From Acidimicrobiia bacterium (GTDB lineage Bacteria; Actinomycetota; Acidimicrobiia; Acidimicrobiales; SZUA-35): a DNA stretch of 50,720 bases. Each line of letters begins with the position of its first letter. Position 1 is the first letter of the stretch. The notes below the pieces were generated by a model. The model had not been told where the DNA came from, ran no database searches, and saw only the letters and a program-made list of their open reading frames with translations. This document shows, piece after piece, positions 9,925-19,301 of this stretch. The stretch is from NCBI GenBank assembly GCA_029863385.1, contig JAOTVU010000015.1, forward strand, positions 1-50,720, given 5' to 3'. The translations under genes were made by a program, and so were the position numbers.

Positions 9925-10098
9925 TCAGCGGCCGAGAAGTCGACTCAACCAGGATCCCGACGTGGTGCCCTTGGCGTCGTCGACCTCACAGGTGCACCGC
10001 TGCTCTTCAGGTACGTGGGCGAGCACCTGGTCGACATGGCGGCCGCAGCCGGCCCATCCAGGTCGACCGCATCGTTGACACGTGACTTCTCTACACAT
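9925..10098 (-). CDS. small conserved Cys-rich actinobacterial protein
   Basis: A 57-residue protein starting MCREVTCQRCGRPGWAGCGR, followed by HVDQVLAHVPEEQRCTC. It has a CxxC pair (CQRC), a CG in GWAGCGRHV and a final CTC, so a zinc-binding knuckle is likely. I recognise this as a small conserved family in actinobacteria with no assigned function. The hydrophilic tail ends in LSRLLGR. It lies just upstream of the SRPBCC gene in the same direction. Confidence 0.75.
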   Translation of the reverse strand: MCREVTCQRCGRPGWAGCGRHVDQVLAHVPEEQRCTCEVDDAKGTTSGSWLSRLLGR

Positions 10099-10240
10099 AC
10101 GGCTCGAATGCTAGCCGACGGCGGACGTGGTGGAGACATGCCGTGTTCGAGGACGAGCTTGCGGTCCGCTCGGGACGTTGGGCCCTGGCGGACCGAGTCG
10201 TCGACGCTGAACTTGATTCCAAGGACACGGAGGCCGCAGG

Positions 10241-10786
10241 ATGGACGAACCAATCGAAGCCACATCCCGCAAGCACCATTCCGACGTCCGTCGTGTTCGT
10301 CTTCGTTCCCGGGAGGGGAGGGCGGTCATCGCAGCGGCGGTTCTCGGACGCCTGGCCGACAAGATCGGGGCCCGCGTCCCGATCGTGGCCGGCAATCTCA
10401 TTCTCGCCGCCGGCACCTGGTGGCTGAGCCTCGTCGGGGTCGGCTCCAAGTTTCTACCTGACATACTCCCGGGGATGATCGTCCTCGCACTCGGGTTGGC
10501 CACCCTTGGCGCTCCACTGACCTCCGCAACCCTCAGCGCAGTCAGTGAACAAGACCAGGGGATCGCCTCCGGTGTCAACAACACCGTCGGGCAGCTCGCC
10601 GGTCTCCTCATGATCGTCGTGCTCCCGGCGATCGCCGGACTCTCCGGAAAGACATTCGACGGTCCGGACTTCGCCGGCGGTTACCAGCTGGCGATGCAGG
10701 CCTGCACGCTGCTCTGCTTCGTTGCCGCAGGCATCGCTGTGCCCACCATGCGCTCCGGCCAGGCCCCGGCGACCCCGACGGTTTGA
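10241..10786 (+). pseudogene. truncated MFS drug transporter (C-terminal third only)
   Basis: From about 10,325 the frame encodes the C-terminal third of a 14-helix DHA2-type MFS exporter: GRLADKIGARVPIVAGNLIL (a loop motif), then helices at about 10,450-10,520 and LAGLLMIVVLPAIAG and ACTLLCFVAAGIAV. The preceding frame (MDEPIEATSRKHH) is unrelated and no other frame upstream encodes the missing N-terminal helices. It therefore looks like a deletion or recombination remnant. A functional product is unlikely. It converges with the nitroreductase gene. Confidence 0.75.
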
Positions 10787-10806
10787 ACGGTCGAGTTCGC
10801 CTGTGG

Positions 10807-11544
10807 TCAGACCTCCTTGATGAGGTCTCCGTATGGCAGCCGGATCCTCTGTGAGTAGAGGCCCTCCGGTCGTCGGGTTCCCGCCCCGATGACCATCGTG
10901 ACCTCGGCTTGCTCGGGGAGGCCCAGCAACCGGCGGATACGGAGCTTGTCGAGTCCGCCGATCGGGCATGAGTCGTAGCCGTGGGCGGTCAACGAGAGCA
11001 TGAGGGTCATGGCCACAAGGGAGGACTGGGTATGGGCCCAGACCCGATGATCACCGGTGTTCACCGGGCTTCTCACGGTCGGTGCCCTGCGGCCCCTGAA
11101 CCAGAACAAGACCCGACGCATCAAGTTGTCGAAGCCGAGCGCGTCGGTGTGGCGGACCCGAGGCGTGATCTTGTGGTAGTAGTCATCGAGCGGTTCGGGA
11201 AGTGAGATCCTCCCGCCCTGGGTCATCAGGTCCCACACCTTGTCCAGGTTGGTCTTCCACTGGTCTCTCCTGGCCATCACCACGACAAGCTCACCTGCCG
11301 TGGTTGCTGCCGGCTGACCGAGGCACGCCTCCGCCAATCTCTGTCGTGTCGTGGAATCGCGGACCCAGTACAGCTCGTAGGGCTGGAGGTTGGAAGAACT
11401 CGGTGCCAGCGTCGCGTCTCGGAGGCAGTCCCTCATCACCTCTTCTGGGATTGGTTCACCGTCGAATACTCGAATGGCCCGGCGACTGATCAATGTCTGT
11501 TTGAAGCCCGGAAGGGCTGTGTCGCGAAACGTCTCGTCCGGCAC
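10807..11544 (-). CDS. nitroreductase family protein
   Basis: A 245-residue FMN-dependent nitroreductase-fold oxidoreductase. LISRRAIRVFDGEPIPEEV gives the FMN-phosphate arginines, LAPSSSNLQPYELYWV the second FMN contact, and GYDSCPIGGLDKLRIRRLLG plus VTMVIGAGTRRP the C-terminal half. It probably reduces nitro- or quinone-type electrophiles with NAD(P)H. The GTG start at 11,544 has no well-spaced ribosome-binding site. It lies inside a 41-codon frame that does have one, so translation may be coupled or a frameshift may be present. Confidence 0.85.
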   Translation of the reverse strand: MPDETFRDTALPGFKQTLISRRAIRVFDGEPIPEEVMRDCLRDATLAPSSSNLQPYELYWVRDSTTRQRLAEACLGQPAATTAGELVVVMARRDQWKTNLDKVWDLMTQGGRISLPEPLDDYYHKITPRVRHTDALGFDNLMRRVLFWFRGRRAPTVRSPVNTGDHRVWAHTQSSLVAMTLMLSLTAHGYDSCPIGGLDKLRIRRLLGLPEQAEVTMVIGAGTRRPEGLYSQRIRLPYGDLIKEV

Positions 11545-11615
11545 TCCTCGTCGCCGGCGTAGAGGGTGGTCATCGCATCGGTCATTTCCAGCAGCGGATT
11601 ACCTGATGTCGCCAT
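11490..11615 (-). CDS. 41-residue upstream ORF overlapping the nitroreductase start
   Basis: ATG 11,615 is preceded by a strong AAGGAGG at good spacing. The frame (MATSGNPLLEMTDAMTTLY, then a Cys/Arg-rich tail) ends 55 bp inside the nitroreductase gene. It could be a coupling leader, or the true N-terminus of the nitroreductase displaced by a frameshift near 11,545. NPLLE-type openings are common in nitroreductases. The roughly 250 bp from here to the SulP stop hold no other convincing gene. Confidence 0.35.
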   Translation of the reverse strand: MATSGNPLLEMTDAMTTLYAGDEECRTRRFATQPFRASNRH

Positions 11616-11862
11616 CGGCGGCCTCCTTCTTTCGGGCGTGCTCAGCTCCCTGTCAACAGCCGCGGCCGGGGCGGTGGAGAGGCCACGGGTCAATGGAACA
11701 GCGTCAGTCTCTTCTGAATTATCGATGCGCGGCCACAGGCGATGGTAGGGCCCGAGGTCCCCGGACTCAGATCGCTCCCGTGCCCAGACCCCACATGAAC
11801 CCCAGATGGCGACTGCGGCATCGATCGGGGAGTTCGGGCTCACCGTCGACGTTTCGGTCGTC

Positions 11863-13824
11863 TCAGAAGGATGGGTCCGCCTCGCCTTCCTCGACGGCCC
11901 ACACCGCTTGAATCGACCCGGGAGGAGGCGACGCGTCAACGGTTTGGTCCGACTGGGCCACCTCAAGCGTTTCGCTGCTGACCCATTTCAGGTACGCGGC
12001 CTCGGCCACCGGGAGCGTCGGGAACAGGAGGTCGTGGCCGATGAGGTCGATGACGCCGGCCCGCTGGAGCGGCTGGTAGAGCTCCCGCTTGATCCTCACC
12101 AACCCCAGCCTGATGCCCTGGGCCTTCAAGTCGCCGTGGATTTGCGTGAGGCCGTCCGAGGCGGTGATGTCGATTTCGGTGACGGCTTCGACGTTGAGCA
12201 ACAGCCAACACAGTCTCGTGTCGGGGTAGGCCCGTTGTTCCTCATCGACGATTCGCTGGACCTTACGGCGAAGATCTCCGATGTTGGCGAAGAACAGCGG
12301 GGCATCGTACCGGTAGATGACCAGCCCCGGCAAGGTTTCGGAATCCGGGTAGTCGGCCACGTTGTGCATACCGGGAATACCCGGAACCCGACCCAGAACG
12401 GCTGACCTGGGTCGTGCCAGTCGTTGACCCATCTCCAGCAGTGACAGAGCGACCGCCACGCCGACCCCGGCCAGGATTCCGTAGACCATGGTGCCACCAA
12501 AGGTGACGAGTGCGAGAAGGAACTCCCGGCGACGAAACCGGAACAGGCGAACGAACTTCTCGATGTCGATCAGCTTCGTGGCGGCGTAGACCACGACCGC
12601 GCCCAGAGCGGCCTGAGGAAGCATGGTTGTGATCTGTCCGGCAACCAGCAGCACAATCAGCACACAGGCCGAGGCCACCAGCGAGTAGACCTGCGTGTGG
12701 GCAACGCTGGCGACGGCCAGGGCGGTTCGAGAGCCTGATGACGAAACCGGAAACCCGCCAAAGGCCCCCACCGCGACATGCACGACGCCCAACGCGGTCA
12801 ACTCTCCCTGGGGCTCGATCTCGCTGTCCGAGGGCCGTTCGCCGGGCAGGGGAGGGGCGGGAAAGCCTCGGGCGAAAAGCATGTTGTCGCTGTAGGCCAT
12901 GATGGCAACCCCGAGTCCGGCCACGATCAGTTGTTGAAACTCGTTCCACGAAACCTGGGGCAGCCGAGGCGCGAGCAAGCCGCTCGGGACCTCACCGACC
13001 ACCTCGACCCCGAAGCCGTCGAGCCCGAGGATCACGTGAGCCAGGATGGCACCGACAACGCCGATCAATGCCGCCGGCCAGGCCGGTCGAACGCGATGAA
13101 TGAGCAGGATGGCGGCCAAGGTCGCCACACCGACCAGAAGGGTCGCAAGATGGGTGCCGGTGACAACGTCCATGAAGCTGGCCACCTGGTCGACGATCGA
13201 TTCGCCGTCAACCTCGGTTCGGGTGAGCTTCCCGAGTTGACCGGCGATCATCAACGCCGCGGCACCGGCCAGGTAACCGACCAGAAGTGGCTGGGACAGC
13301 AGGTCGGCTATGACCCCCAAACGGAACGCTCGTCCGACAAAGCACCAGGCCCCGACGATCAGGCTGAGTGCGGCCGACAGCTCGATGATCCGGGCCGGAT
13401 CACCGCCCGCCAGTCCGGCCACCGAGAGTCCGGCCATCAGGGCGATGGTCGACTCGGGGCCCACTGACAACACTCGGGAGCCGCCGACCACGGCGTAGAC
13501 GAGCATGGCCACGAGTGATGTCCAGAGGCCCGTTACCGGGGGGACACCGACGATGGCGGAGTAGGCCATGACCTGAGGCACGAGGTAGGCGGCCACGGCA
13601 ACCCCGGCGGTGACATCGCGTCCCAACCACGCCCGCTCGTACCGCTCGGTGAGAAAGGTCAGCCCTGGTGTTGCCGCCCGAAAGACCTTGATGAACCACT
13701 GGTTCTGCTCGGGTACCAGGTGATAGTCGATGGCCGGTCGACGACGAGGCTCATCGCCCGGTTCCCGGGTGTCACGAGACCTTTGCCGTTCGTTCGCCGT
13801 TTCGTCGAGTTCGCTTGATGTCAT
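11863..13824 (-). CDS. SulP-family anion transporter with STAS domain
   Basis: A 653-residue SLC26/SulP inner-membrane permease, probably for sulfate, bicarbonate or another anion. Residues 60-480 carry the 14-helix transport unit. AYLVPQVMAYSAIVGVPPVT and GLWTSLVAMLVYAVVGGS are the SulP signature at the start. ALGVVHVAVGAFGGFPVSSS and SRTALAVASVAHTQVYSLVA mark the second half. The C-terminal 140 residues form a STAS domain with VTEIDITASDGL. ATG 13,824 sits after GGGTGGGGAC; a TTG 30 bp upstream is also possible. It stands alone on this strand. Confidence 0.92.
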   Translation of the reverse strand: MTSSELDETANERQRSRDTREPGDEPRRRPAIDYHLVPEQNQWFIKVFRAATPGLTFLTERYERAWLGRDVTAGVAVAAYLVPQVMAYSAIVGVPPVTGLWTSLVAMLVYAVVGGSRVLSVGPESTIALMAGLSVAGLAGGDPARIIELSAALSLIVGAWCFVGRAFRLGVIADLLSQPLLVGYLAGAAALMIAGQLGKLTRTEVDGESIVDQVASFMDVVTGTHLATLLVGVATLAAILLIHRVRPAWPAALIGVVGAILAHVILGLDGFGVEVVGEVPSGLLAPRLPQVSWNEFQQLIVAGLGVAIMAYSDNMLFARGFPAPPLPGERPSDSEIEPQGELTALGVVHVAVGAFGGFPVSSSGSRTALAVASVAHTQVYSLVASACVLIVLLVAGQITTMLPQAALGAVVVYAATKLIDIEKFVRLFRFRRREFLLALVTFGGTMVYGILAGVGVAVALSLLEMGQRLARPRSAVLGRVPGIPGMHNVADYPDSETLPGLVIYRYDAPLFFANIGDLRRKVQRIVDEEQRAYPDTRLCWLLLNVEAVTEIDITASDGLTQIHGDLKAQGIRLGLVRIKRELYQPLQRAGVIDLIGHDLLFPTLPVAEAAYLKWVSSETLEVAQSDQTVDASPPPGSIQAVWAVEEGEADPSF

Positions 13825-13951
13825 GTCCCCACCCGTCGCCGCCCCCAACTTCAACGGTTGTCATCACGGTAGTGACCATTGGCGAATCGTTCCAGCTCGA
13901 GCCTGACCCGTGTCCGATTTCGTCGAATGCAGTGAGCCAGCGCATCCCGGA

Positions 13952-14191
13952 TCAGGTTTCCCCACCTTGATGAGACAATGCGGGTGCCCCGGAATCGCAT
14001 CGGAGTTGGCGACTGTCGCCGAGCCAGCGAGCGACCGAACCGGTTCCGGCGCCGATTTCCAGGACATGGGCTCTCGTCAGATCGGTGGCGCTGGTGAGGC
14101 GTCGCTTGGTGGCGGGGTCGTACACCTCGGTCAGCAGGCTCAATCGCTCGAATTCGAGGTCATCATCTGCTGTTGCCGAAATGACGATGGC
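13952..14191 (-). pseudogene. truncated SAM-dependent methyltransferase
   Basis: The frame contains the N-terminal methyltransferase elements ERLSLLTEVYDPATKRRL and motif I, VLEIGAGTGSVARWLGD. After that the reading diverges (SRQLRCDSGAPALSHQ) and stops. The rest of the Rossmann domain is missing in every frame, so only about a quarter of a gene survives. The sequence upstream of ERLSLL has no family similarity. Confidence 0.55.
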
Positions 14192-14429
14192 CAACTCGCC
14201 GCAACGGCTGGCTGGTTGGTAGCCACGCTCAGTGAAAACGGCAGGGGCGGCGCCGGTGATCATGAGCGCAGCACTGGTGCCGGCATCGGGCGGCCAGTTT
14301 GCCGCAAGGCGAGGCCAGGGCAGCGTGTTGGCCTGGGACTTTCGAAGAAGATCCGACGTTCGGCCCTGGTGGCGGCGATGTGGGCGTGGGAGTGAAGAAG
14401 ATGGAGGCATCCAGCCTCCCGAGTACGAC

Positions 14430-15363
14430 GTGGTGGACGAGGTGGCTGTGTTGACGGGTAGAGCGAAGGTGGTCTGGTTCGGGATCGGGCTGGTGTTGGT
14501 AGGGCTGGTCCTCGTCTACAACGTCGGTCTCGCGTCGTTGGCCCATTCTCCCGTTCTTCGCGAGCACAACTTGACCGATCCGTTGACGACCGAGGTGTCG
14601 TCTCGTGCGGTGGTCACCAGCGACGTCGAGTTGCTGCGTTGGAACACCATGCCCGAGTTCGTCTCGCCCGATGATGTCCGGGTTGAGGGTGTTGCCGCGG
14701 GGTCCGGCACGCTCTTCATGGGCATCGCTCCCGCTGATGCGGTTGCGGGGTACCTCGACGGCATCGTCCACGATGAGATCACCGAGTGGGACTCCATGCA
14801 GGACGAGATCGTGGAGGTCGTGTACACCAGAAACGAGGGCGCCACCGATCCTGCCGCTCCGGGAACCGAGGGTTTCTGGGTGGCGTCGGTGAGTGGCAGT
14901 GGCGTACAGGCCCTCGACTGGACGATTCAGAGTGGGAAGTGGGCTCTGGTGATCATGAACGCAGACGGCTCGTCCGGGGTCTCGGCCGATGTCCGGTTTG
15001 GGGTTGCGACGCTCTCGGTCCTCTTCCCCATCGGCTTGGCCTCGTTGGTCGTTGGGCTCGTGGCTCTGATCAGCGGCGGCCGGATGGTCACGTCCCTGCC
15101 CTCTCGGCCGGATGAGACTCAGCGCTGGACGTTGCGGGGCCGCTCCGTTCTGCCGACCAGTGTTGAAGGACGCGTCGCAGTCCTCTGCTCGGTGTTGGTC
15201 TTCGTGCCGTTCGTGAGCGGGACGGTGTTCGGCGCCCCCATCTTCTTGTTCCTCGGGGCTCGCAAGGGTGATCGGGGGTCTGCTGTTGGTGCTGCCCTTG
15301 GTCGCGTCGATCATCGTGATCGCGCTCGTCCCCATCGTTGCCTGGAATACCCTTGGTGGGTAG
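14430..15363 (+). CDS. multi-pass membrane protein with an apparent +1 frameshift
   Basis: Actinobacterial membrane protein of unknown function. Seen: a first helix (VVWFGIGLVLVGLVLVYNV), an extracytoplasmic domain of about 150 residues (TLFMGIAPADAVAGYLDGIV, TEGFWVASVSGSGVQALDW, KWALVIMNADGSSGVSADV), then helices near 15,010-15,070 and 15,180-15,250. The frame then turns hydrophilic after a run of five G at 15,274-15,278. Reading four G instead gives a clean last helix (LLLVLPLVASIIVIALVPIV) and TAG 15,361, directly followed by the next ATG. The start is uncertain; GTG 14,430, 14,442 and 14,448 are options. Confidence 0.6.
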
Positions 15364-15606
15364 ATGCCAGCGAACGTGAACCTGTCCGGGTACCGGCGTT
15401 CTCTCTGGCTACACCACGCGATAATCGCGGCCGAGCGACGGAGGACGGTTGCCGCAGAAGATGTGCTGGCGACGAAAGGCGACCTCACGACCGCACAGTA
15501 CGAAGCGACCTGCCGGCGGACCTTGCTGTTCAACGCAGCGATGCGACGGGCCGGAGTGGTTGGAGCCGGCAACGGCAGCTGTGCCAAGATTCCCTTGGCC
15601 CATTGA
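15364..15606 (+). CDS. small hypothetical protein (80 aa)
   Basis: ATG follows the TAG of the restored membrane-protein frame directly (TAGATG), which argues for a coupled pair. The product is basic and helical (RRSLWLHHAIIAAERRRTVA, then a KGDLTTAQYEATCRRTLLF segment). I do not recognise the family. GlgX begins 22 bp downstream. Confidence 0.4.
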   Translation: MPANVNLSGYRRSLWLHHAIIAAERRRTVAAEDVLATKGDLTTAQYEATCRRTLLFNAAMRRAGVVGAGNGSCAKIPLAH

Positions 15607-15628
15607 TCCAAGCGAAGACTGCACAGCC

Positions 15629-17707
15629 ATGATCCAGGTCCACGATGGTCGTCCCAGTCCACTGGGGGCGTCGGTCGAGCCCGACGGTGTCAACTTCAGT
15701 GTCTTTTCCAGAAGCGCCGAGGCCGTGCAATTGGCCCTCTACGACGGCGTAGGCGACCCCGAGCCCCGCCAACTGATCAGCCTCGATCCCAGCCGGCATC
15801 GGACCTATCACTACTGGCACGTCTTCGTCCCCGGGTTGGGACCGGGCCAGCTCTATGCCTTCCGAGCCCACGGCTCCTTCGATCCGGCCCGGGGGCACCG
15901 TTTCGATCCCACCAAGACCCTGCTCGACCCCTATGGGCGGGCGGTCGCCGTTCCCAGCGAGTATCGTCGGGCCGAGGCCGTTCGGTCCGGGCCGAACGAT
16001 CAATTCGCCTTCAAGAGCGTGGTGGCCGACCCGAGCTCCTACGACTGGGAGGGCGACGGGCCGCTCCGACGCCCGTTCACCCAGACCGTGATCTATGAGA
16101 TGCACGTCCGAGGTTTCACCGCCAACGCCAACAGCGGGATCGATCCGGCCAAGCGGGGAACCTACGCCGGCGTGATCGAGAAGATCCCCTACCTGCAAGA
16201 ACTCGGGTTCACCGCAGTCGAGTTGATGCCGGTGTTTCAGTTCGACGCCCAGGACGCCCCCGCTGGCCTCACCAACTACTGGGGGTACGCCCCGGTGTCG
16301 TTCTTCGCCCCCCATAGCGGCTATGCCTCCGTCGACGATCCGCTGCGAGTCCTGGACGAGTTCCGGGACATGGTCAAGGCCCTCCACCGCGCTGGCATCG
16401 AGGTGATCCTGGACGTGGTCTACAACCACACGGCCGAAGCCGGCGAAGCGGGACCGACGATCAGCTTCCGGGGGCTCGAGAACCCGACCTACTACATCCT
16501 CGACGACGGCTGCCGGTACGCCAACTACTCGGGCACGGGCAACACGCTCAACGCCAACCGTCCCGTGGTTCGCCGCATGATCCTCGACAGCCTGCACTAC
16601 TGGGTCGAGCACATGCACGTGGACGGGTTTCGGTTCGACCTCGCCTCCGTCCTGTCCCGCGACGAGGAGGGGCGACCGCTGCCGAACCCGCCGATCCTGT
16701 GGGACATCGAATCCGACCCGGTGCTGGCCGGCACCAAGCTCATCGCCGAAGCGTGGGACGCCGCAGGTCTGTATCAGGTCGGGAACTTCGTCGGCGACAG
16801 CTGGAAGGAATGGAACGGTCGGTTCCGCGATGACGTCCGGGCCTTCGTCCGGGGCGAACCGGGAAAGGTCAGGGCCCTGGCCGACCGCCTGCTGGGCAGC
16901 CCCGACATGTACTCGAAGCAGCCCAGGGAGCCGGAACGCAGTATCAACTTCGTGACCAGCCACGACGGGTTCACCCTCAACGACCTTGTCTCCTACGACC
17001 ACAAGCACAACGAGGCCAACCTCGAAGGCAATCGGGACGGCATGAACGACAACGTGAGCTGGAACTGCGGTGTGGAAGGTCCGACCGACGACCCGGCGAT
17101 CGAGTACCTGCGTGATCGTCAGATCAGGAATCTGCTCGCCATCACCATCCTGTCGCTCGGCGCTCCGATGCTGTTGATGGGTGACGAGGTTCGGCGCACC
17201 CAGGGTGGAGACAACAACGCCTACTGTCAGGACAACGAGATCAGCTGGTTCGACTGGGACGCCGTCGAATCACACGCCGACCTCATCCGTTTCGTTCGCC
17301 TGCTGATTTCGGTCCGCTCGCTGCGGGAGTCGGTGGCGACCGACCAACACCTCACCCTGGCTGAACTGCTCGAGCGGGCCCAGGTTCGCCTTCACGGCAT
17401 CACGCCCGGGTCACCGGACCTTTCGTACCATTCCCGAAGCCTTGCCCTCTCGGCGTCGAATCTCTCCGGGGACCCATTGATGTACTTCGCCCTCAGCGCC
17501 TACTGGGAGCCGCTCCGATTCCAGCTTCCCGACGCTCCGGAATGGGCCGAATCGGGCTGGTGCCGCGTGGTGGACACATCGCTGTCGCCCCCCGACGACA
17601 TCGTGTTGCCAACCGAGGCTCCTCCGGTCAAGGCCTCCCACTATGACGTGCGACCACGATCGATCGTGGTCCTGTTCGCCACGAGTGGGCCACGGAGCGC
17701 ATCGTGA
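15629..17707 (+). CDS. glgX: glycogen debranching enzyme, isoamylase type
   Basis: A 692-residue GH13 enzyme cutting alpha-1,6 branches in glycogen. It has an N-terminal CBM48 (PLGASVEPDGVNFSVFSRSA), then the barrel with conserved regions: ILDVVYNHT (region I), DGFRFDLASVL (nucleophile Asp), LIAEAWDAAG (acid/base Glu) and FVTSHDGFTLNDLVSY (stabilising Asp). GDEVRRTQGGDNNAYCQDNE is the GlgX/TreX signature. The length fits the family. ATG 15,629 was chosen because CBM48 starts right after it. It converges with the M20 gene only 3 bp away. Confidence 0.95.
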   Translation: MIQVHDGRPSPLGASVEPDGVNFSVFSRSAEAVQLALYDGVGDPEPRQLISLDPSRHRTYHYWHVFVPGLGPGQLYAFRAHGSFDPARGHRFDPTKTLLDPYGRAVAVPSEYRRAEAVRSGPNDQFAFKSVVADPSSYDWEGDGPLRRPFTQTVIYEMHVRGFTANANSGIDPAKRGTYAGVIEKIPYLQELGFTAVELMPVFQFDAQDAPAGLTNYWGYAPVSFFAPHSGYASVDDPLRVLDEFRDMVKALHRAGIEVILDVVYNHTAEAGEAGPTISFRGLENPTYYILDDGCRYANYSGTGNTLNANRPVVRRMILDSLHYWVEHMHVDGFRFDLASVLSRDEEGRPLPNPPILWDIESDPVLAGTKLIAEAWDAAGLYQVGNFVGDSWKEWNGRFRDDVRAFVRGEPGKVRALADRLLGSPDMYSKQPREPERSINFVTSHDGFTLNDLVSYDHKHNEANLEGNRDGMNDNVSWNCGVEGPTDDPAIEYLRDRQIRNLLAITILSLGAPMLLMGDEVRRTQGGDNNAYCQDNEISWFDWDAVESHADLIRFVRLLISVRSLRESVATDQHLTLAELLERAQVRLHGITPGSPDLSYHSRSLALSASNLSGDPLMYFALSAYWEPLRFQLPDAPEWAESGWCRVVDTSLSPPDDIVLPTEAPPVKASHYDVRPRSIVVLFATSGPRSAS

Positions 17708-17710
17708 TGC

Positions 17711-19255
17711 TCAGGCCTGGCCGTAGGCGCTGGGGAACCGGGCGAGGAAGGCAATGGCCAGGCGCAGCTCGCGGCTGTCGACGCACTCGCCGATCTTGTG
17801 GGTGTTCTGTTCGATCCCGGCCCCGAATCCGAACATCGCGGGGTGCTTGTAGCCGTCGTGGGAGACCCAGTTCTTCCCGGCCGGCACGTCGATCGTGTCG
17901 TCATCGTCGGGGATGGGGAAGCCGACGCCGTCGGTGGAGAAGATCCATCGGTCGACCCGGGCCTCGGCCCGCAATCCGCCGTCGCCGGTCGAGCGTTCCG
18001 TGACCTGGGGGGCCACCACCGACTCATAGACTCGAACTGCGGTTTCGATGGCAGGGTGGTCCGCCGGCGTGGCCCATCCCATGTAGATCTGTTCGTTGCC
18101 CAGCACGTAGCCGTTCCAGGTCGGCTCGGTGTAGACCGGCACCGACACGTCGACGGTGAGCCCGGCGTCACGAGCGGCCTGGACCGAATCGAGCGACTCG
18201 ATGTCGCCCAGGGCCCGGGCCGGCTGCTCACCGACCGTGAGCCTCCGGTCGAAACGGAACCTGAACCGGTCGGGCACGGCACAATCGCTGGGCGTGTCGA
18301 GCTGGGACCAGGAAGCGGTTCGGGTCCCCCGACCCAGGAAGGGATCGTCGAGGAATCCGTCACCCGTGTCGTGTCGGCGGGCGGCCTCGGCGAGGATGGC
18401 GGCTCCGTGTTCAAGGGGATTGAGACCCTCCCACGGCATCGAGCCGTGGCAGGAACGGCCGGTCACCGTCACCTCGATCTGCATCCGACCCCGCTGACCC
18501 CGGTAGATCCCGAGCGCTCCCTTGTTGGCGTCGCCGGTGCCCTCGGTGAGGATGACCACGTCGGGAATCCGGGCGGGACCGGCACCGGGAAGCACCTCCC
18601 TCACCACATACATCGGGCCGCCGCCGTCATTGTCCTCTTCACACACCGTGCCGTAGGCCCGAATGATCACCCCCCGCAGTGCTCCCTCCGGCGCCAGCTC
18701 CAGGGCGATCTTGGTGGCTACGATCTGGGAGACAACCCCGCTCAGCTGGTCGGCTGATCCCCGACCGAAGACCAAATGGTCCCATTGATCGTCGGGCGGG
18801 AGGTGTCCCAGCTCGCTGCGCAAGAACTCGCGGTCGACAGCCTCGGGGTCGACGAGGCCGTCGTAGGCATCGATGCCGCCCAGCTTGTCCCGCCACGCCG
18901 ACCGTAACGCGTTGACGGTGTCGGTGTGGCCGTCGAAGTAGATGACTATCTTGTCGTCGGGGTGGATGCCGTCCTCGGGATCGGTCACGGACCAGACGAG
19001 GTTCCCGTAGTCGTCGAACCTGACGTCGTCGGGGAATCGCACCGCTCCCACATCGACGATGGTCTGCTTCAGGAACTCCAGCCGGGGCCGCTCGTGATTG
19101 CTCAGGCCGCACGCGGGGTCACCGCCCTTGTCGGTCGGTCGGTCCGCGTAGTCGGCCGGCAGGCGAATCGACTCTTTCAGGATGGCCACGGCAAGGTCAA
19201 GGTACCGTTCGCTCAGGTCGGCGATCCGGGCATCAAGATCGTCACGGTCGGTCAT
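17711..19255 (-). CDS. ygeY: YgeY-like M20 metallohydrolase
   Basis: A 514-residue M20 dinuclear-zinc hydrolase. Ligands and catalytic residues are visible in IYFDGHTDTVNAL (His and Asp), GRGSADQLSG (bridging Asp), GTVCEEDNDGGG (catalytic Glu pair) and VIILTEGTGD. The segment IYRGQRGRMQIEVTVTGRSC followed by HGSMPWEG, and WIFSTDGVGFPI later, match YgeY of E. coli rather than generic M20 peptidases. The insertion of about 40 residues near residue 125 makes it longer than E. coli YgeY. Last gene of the carbamate kinase-ygeW-ygeY unit, where a ureido- or carbamoyl-type substrate is likely. Confidence 0.8.
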   Translation of the reverse strand: MTDRDDLDARIADLSERYLDLAVAILKESIRLPADYADRPTDKGGDPACGLSNHERPRLEFLKQTIVDVGAVRFPDDVRFDDYGNLVWSVTDPEDGIHPDDKIVIYFDGHTDTVNALRSAWRDKLGGIDAYDGLVDPEAVDREFLRSELGHLPPDDQWDHLVFGRGSADQLSGVVSQIVATKIALELAPEGALRGVIIRAYGTVCEEDNDGGGPMYVVREVLPGAGPARIPDVVILTEGTGDANKGALGIYRGQRGRMQIEVTVTGRSCHGSMPWEGLNPLEHGAAILAEAARRHDTGDGFLDDPFLGRGTRTASWSQLDTPSDCAVPDRFRFRFDRRLTVGEQPARALGDIESLDSVQAARDAGLTVDVSVPVYTEPTWNGYVLGNEQIYMGWATPADHPAIETAVRVYESVVAPQVTERSTGDGGLRAEARVDRWIFSTDGVGFPIPDDDDTIDVPAGKNWVSHDGYKHPAMFGFGAGIEQNTHKIGECVDSRELRLAIAFLARFPSAYGQA

Positions 19256-19301
19256 TTGGGTCTCCTCGTCTCGCTCCGGTGGTTTGCCTGGGCCCCGCCG
19301 T

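Noticed and set aside
14229..15662. Minus-strand frame of 477 codons across the membrane-protein region
   Set aside because: Rich in Arg, Asp, His and Pro with no helices or motifs; the plus strand has TM helices and a known extracytoplasmic pattern.
15530..17008. Minus-strand frame of 492 codons opposite glgX
   Set aside because: No domain; it is the complement of the GH13 catalytic region.
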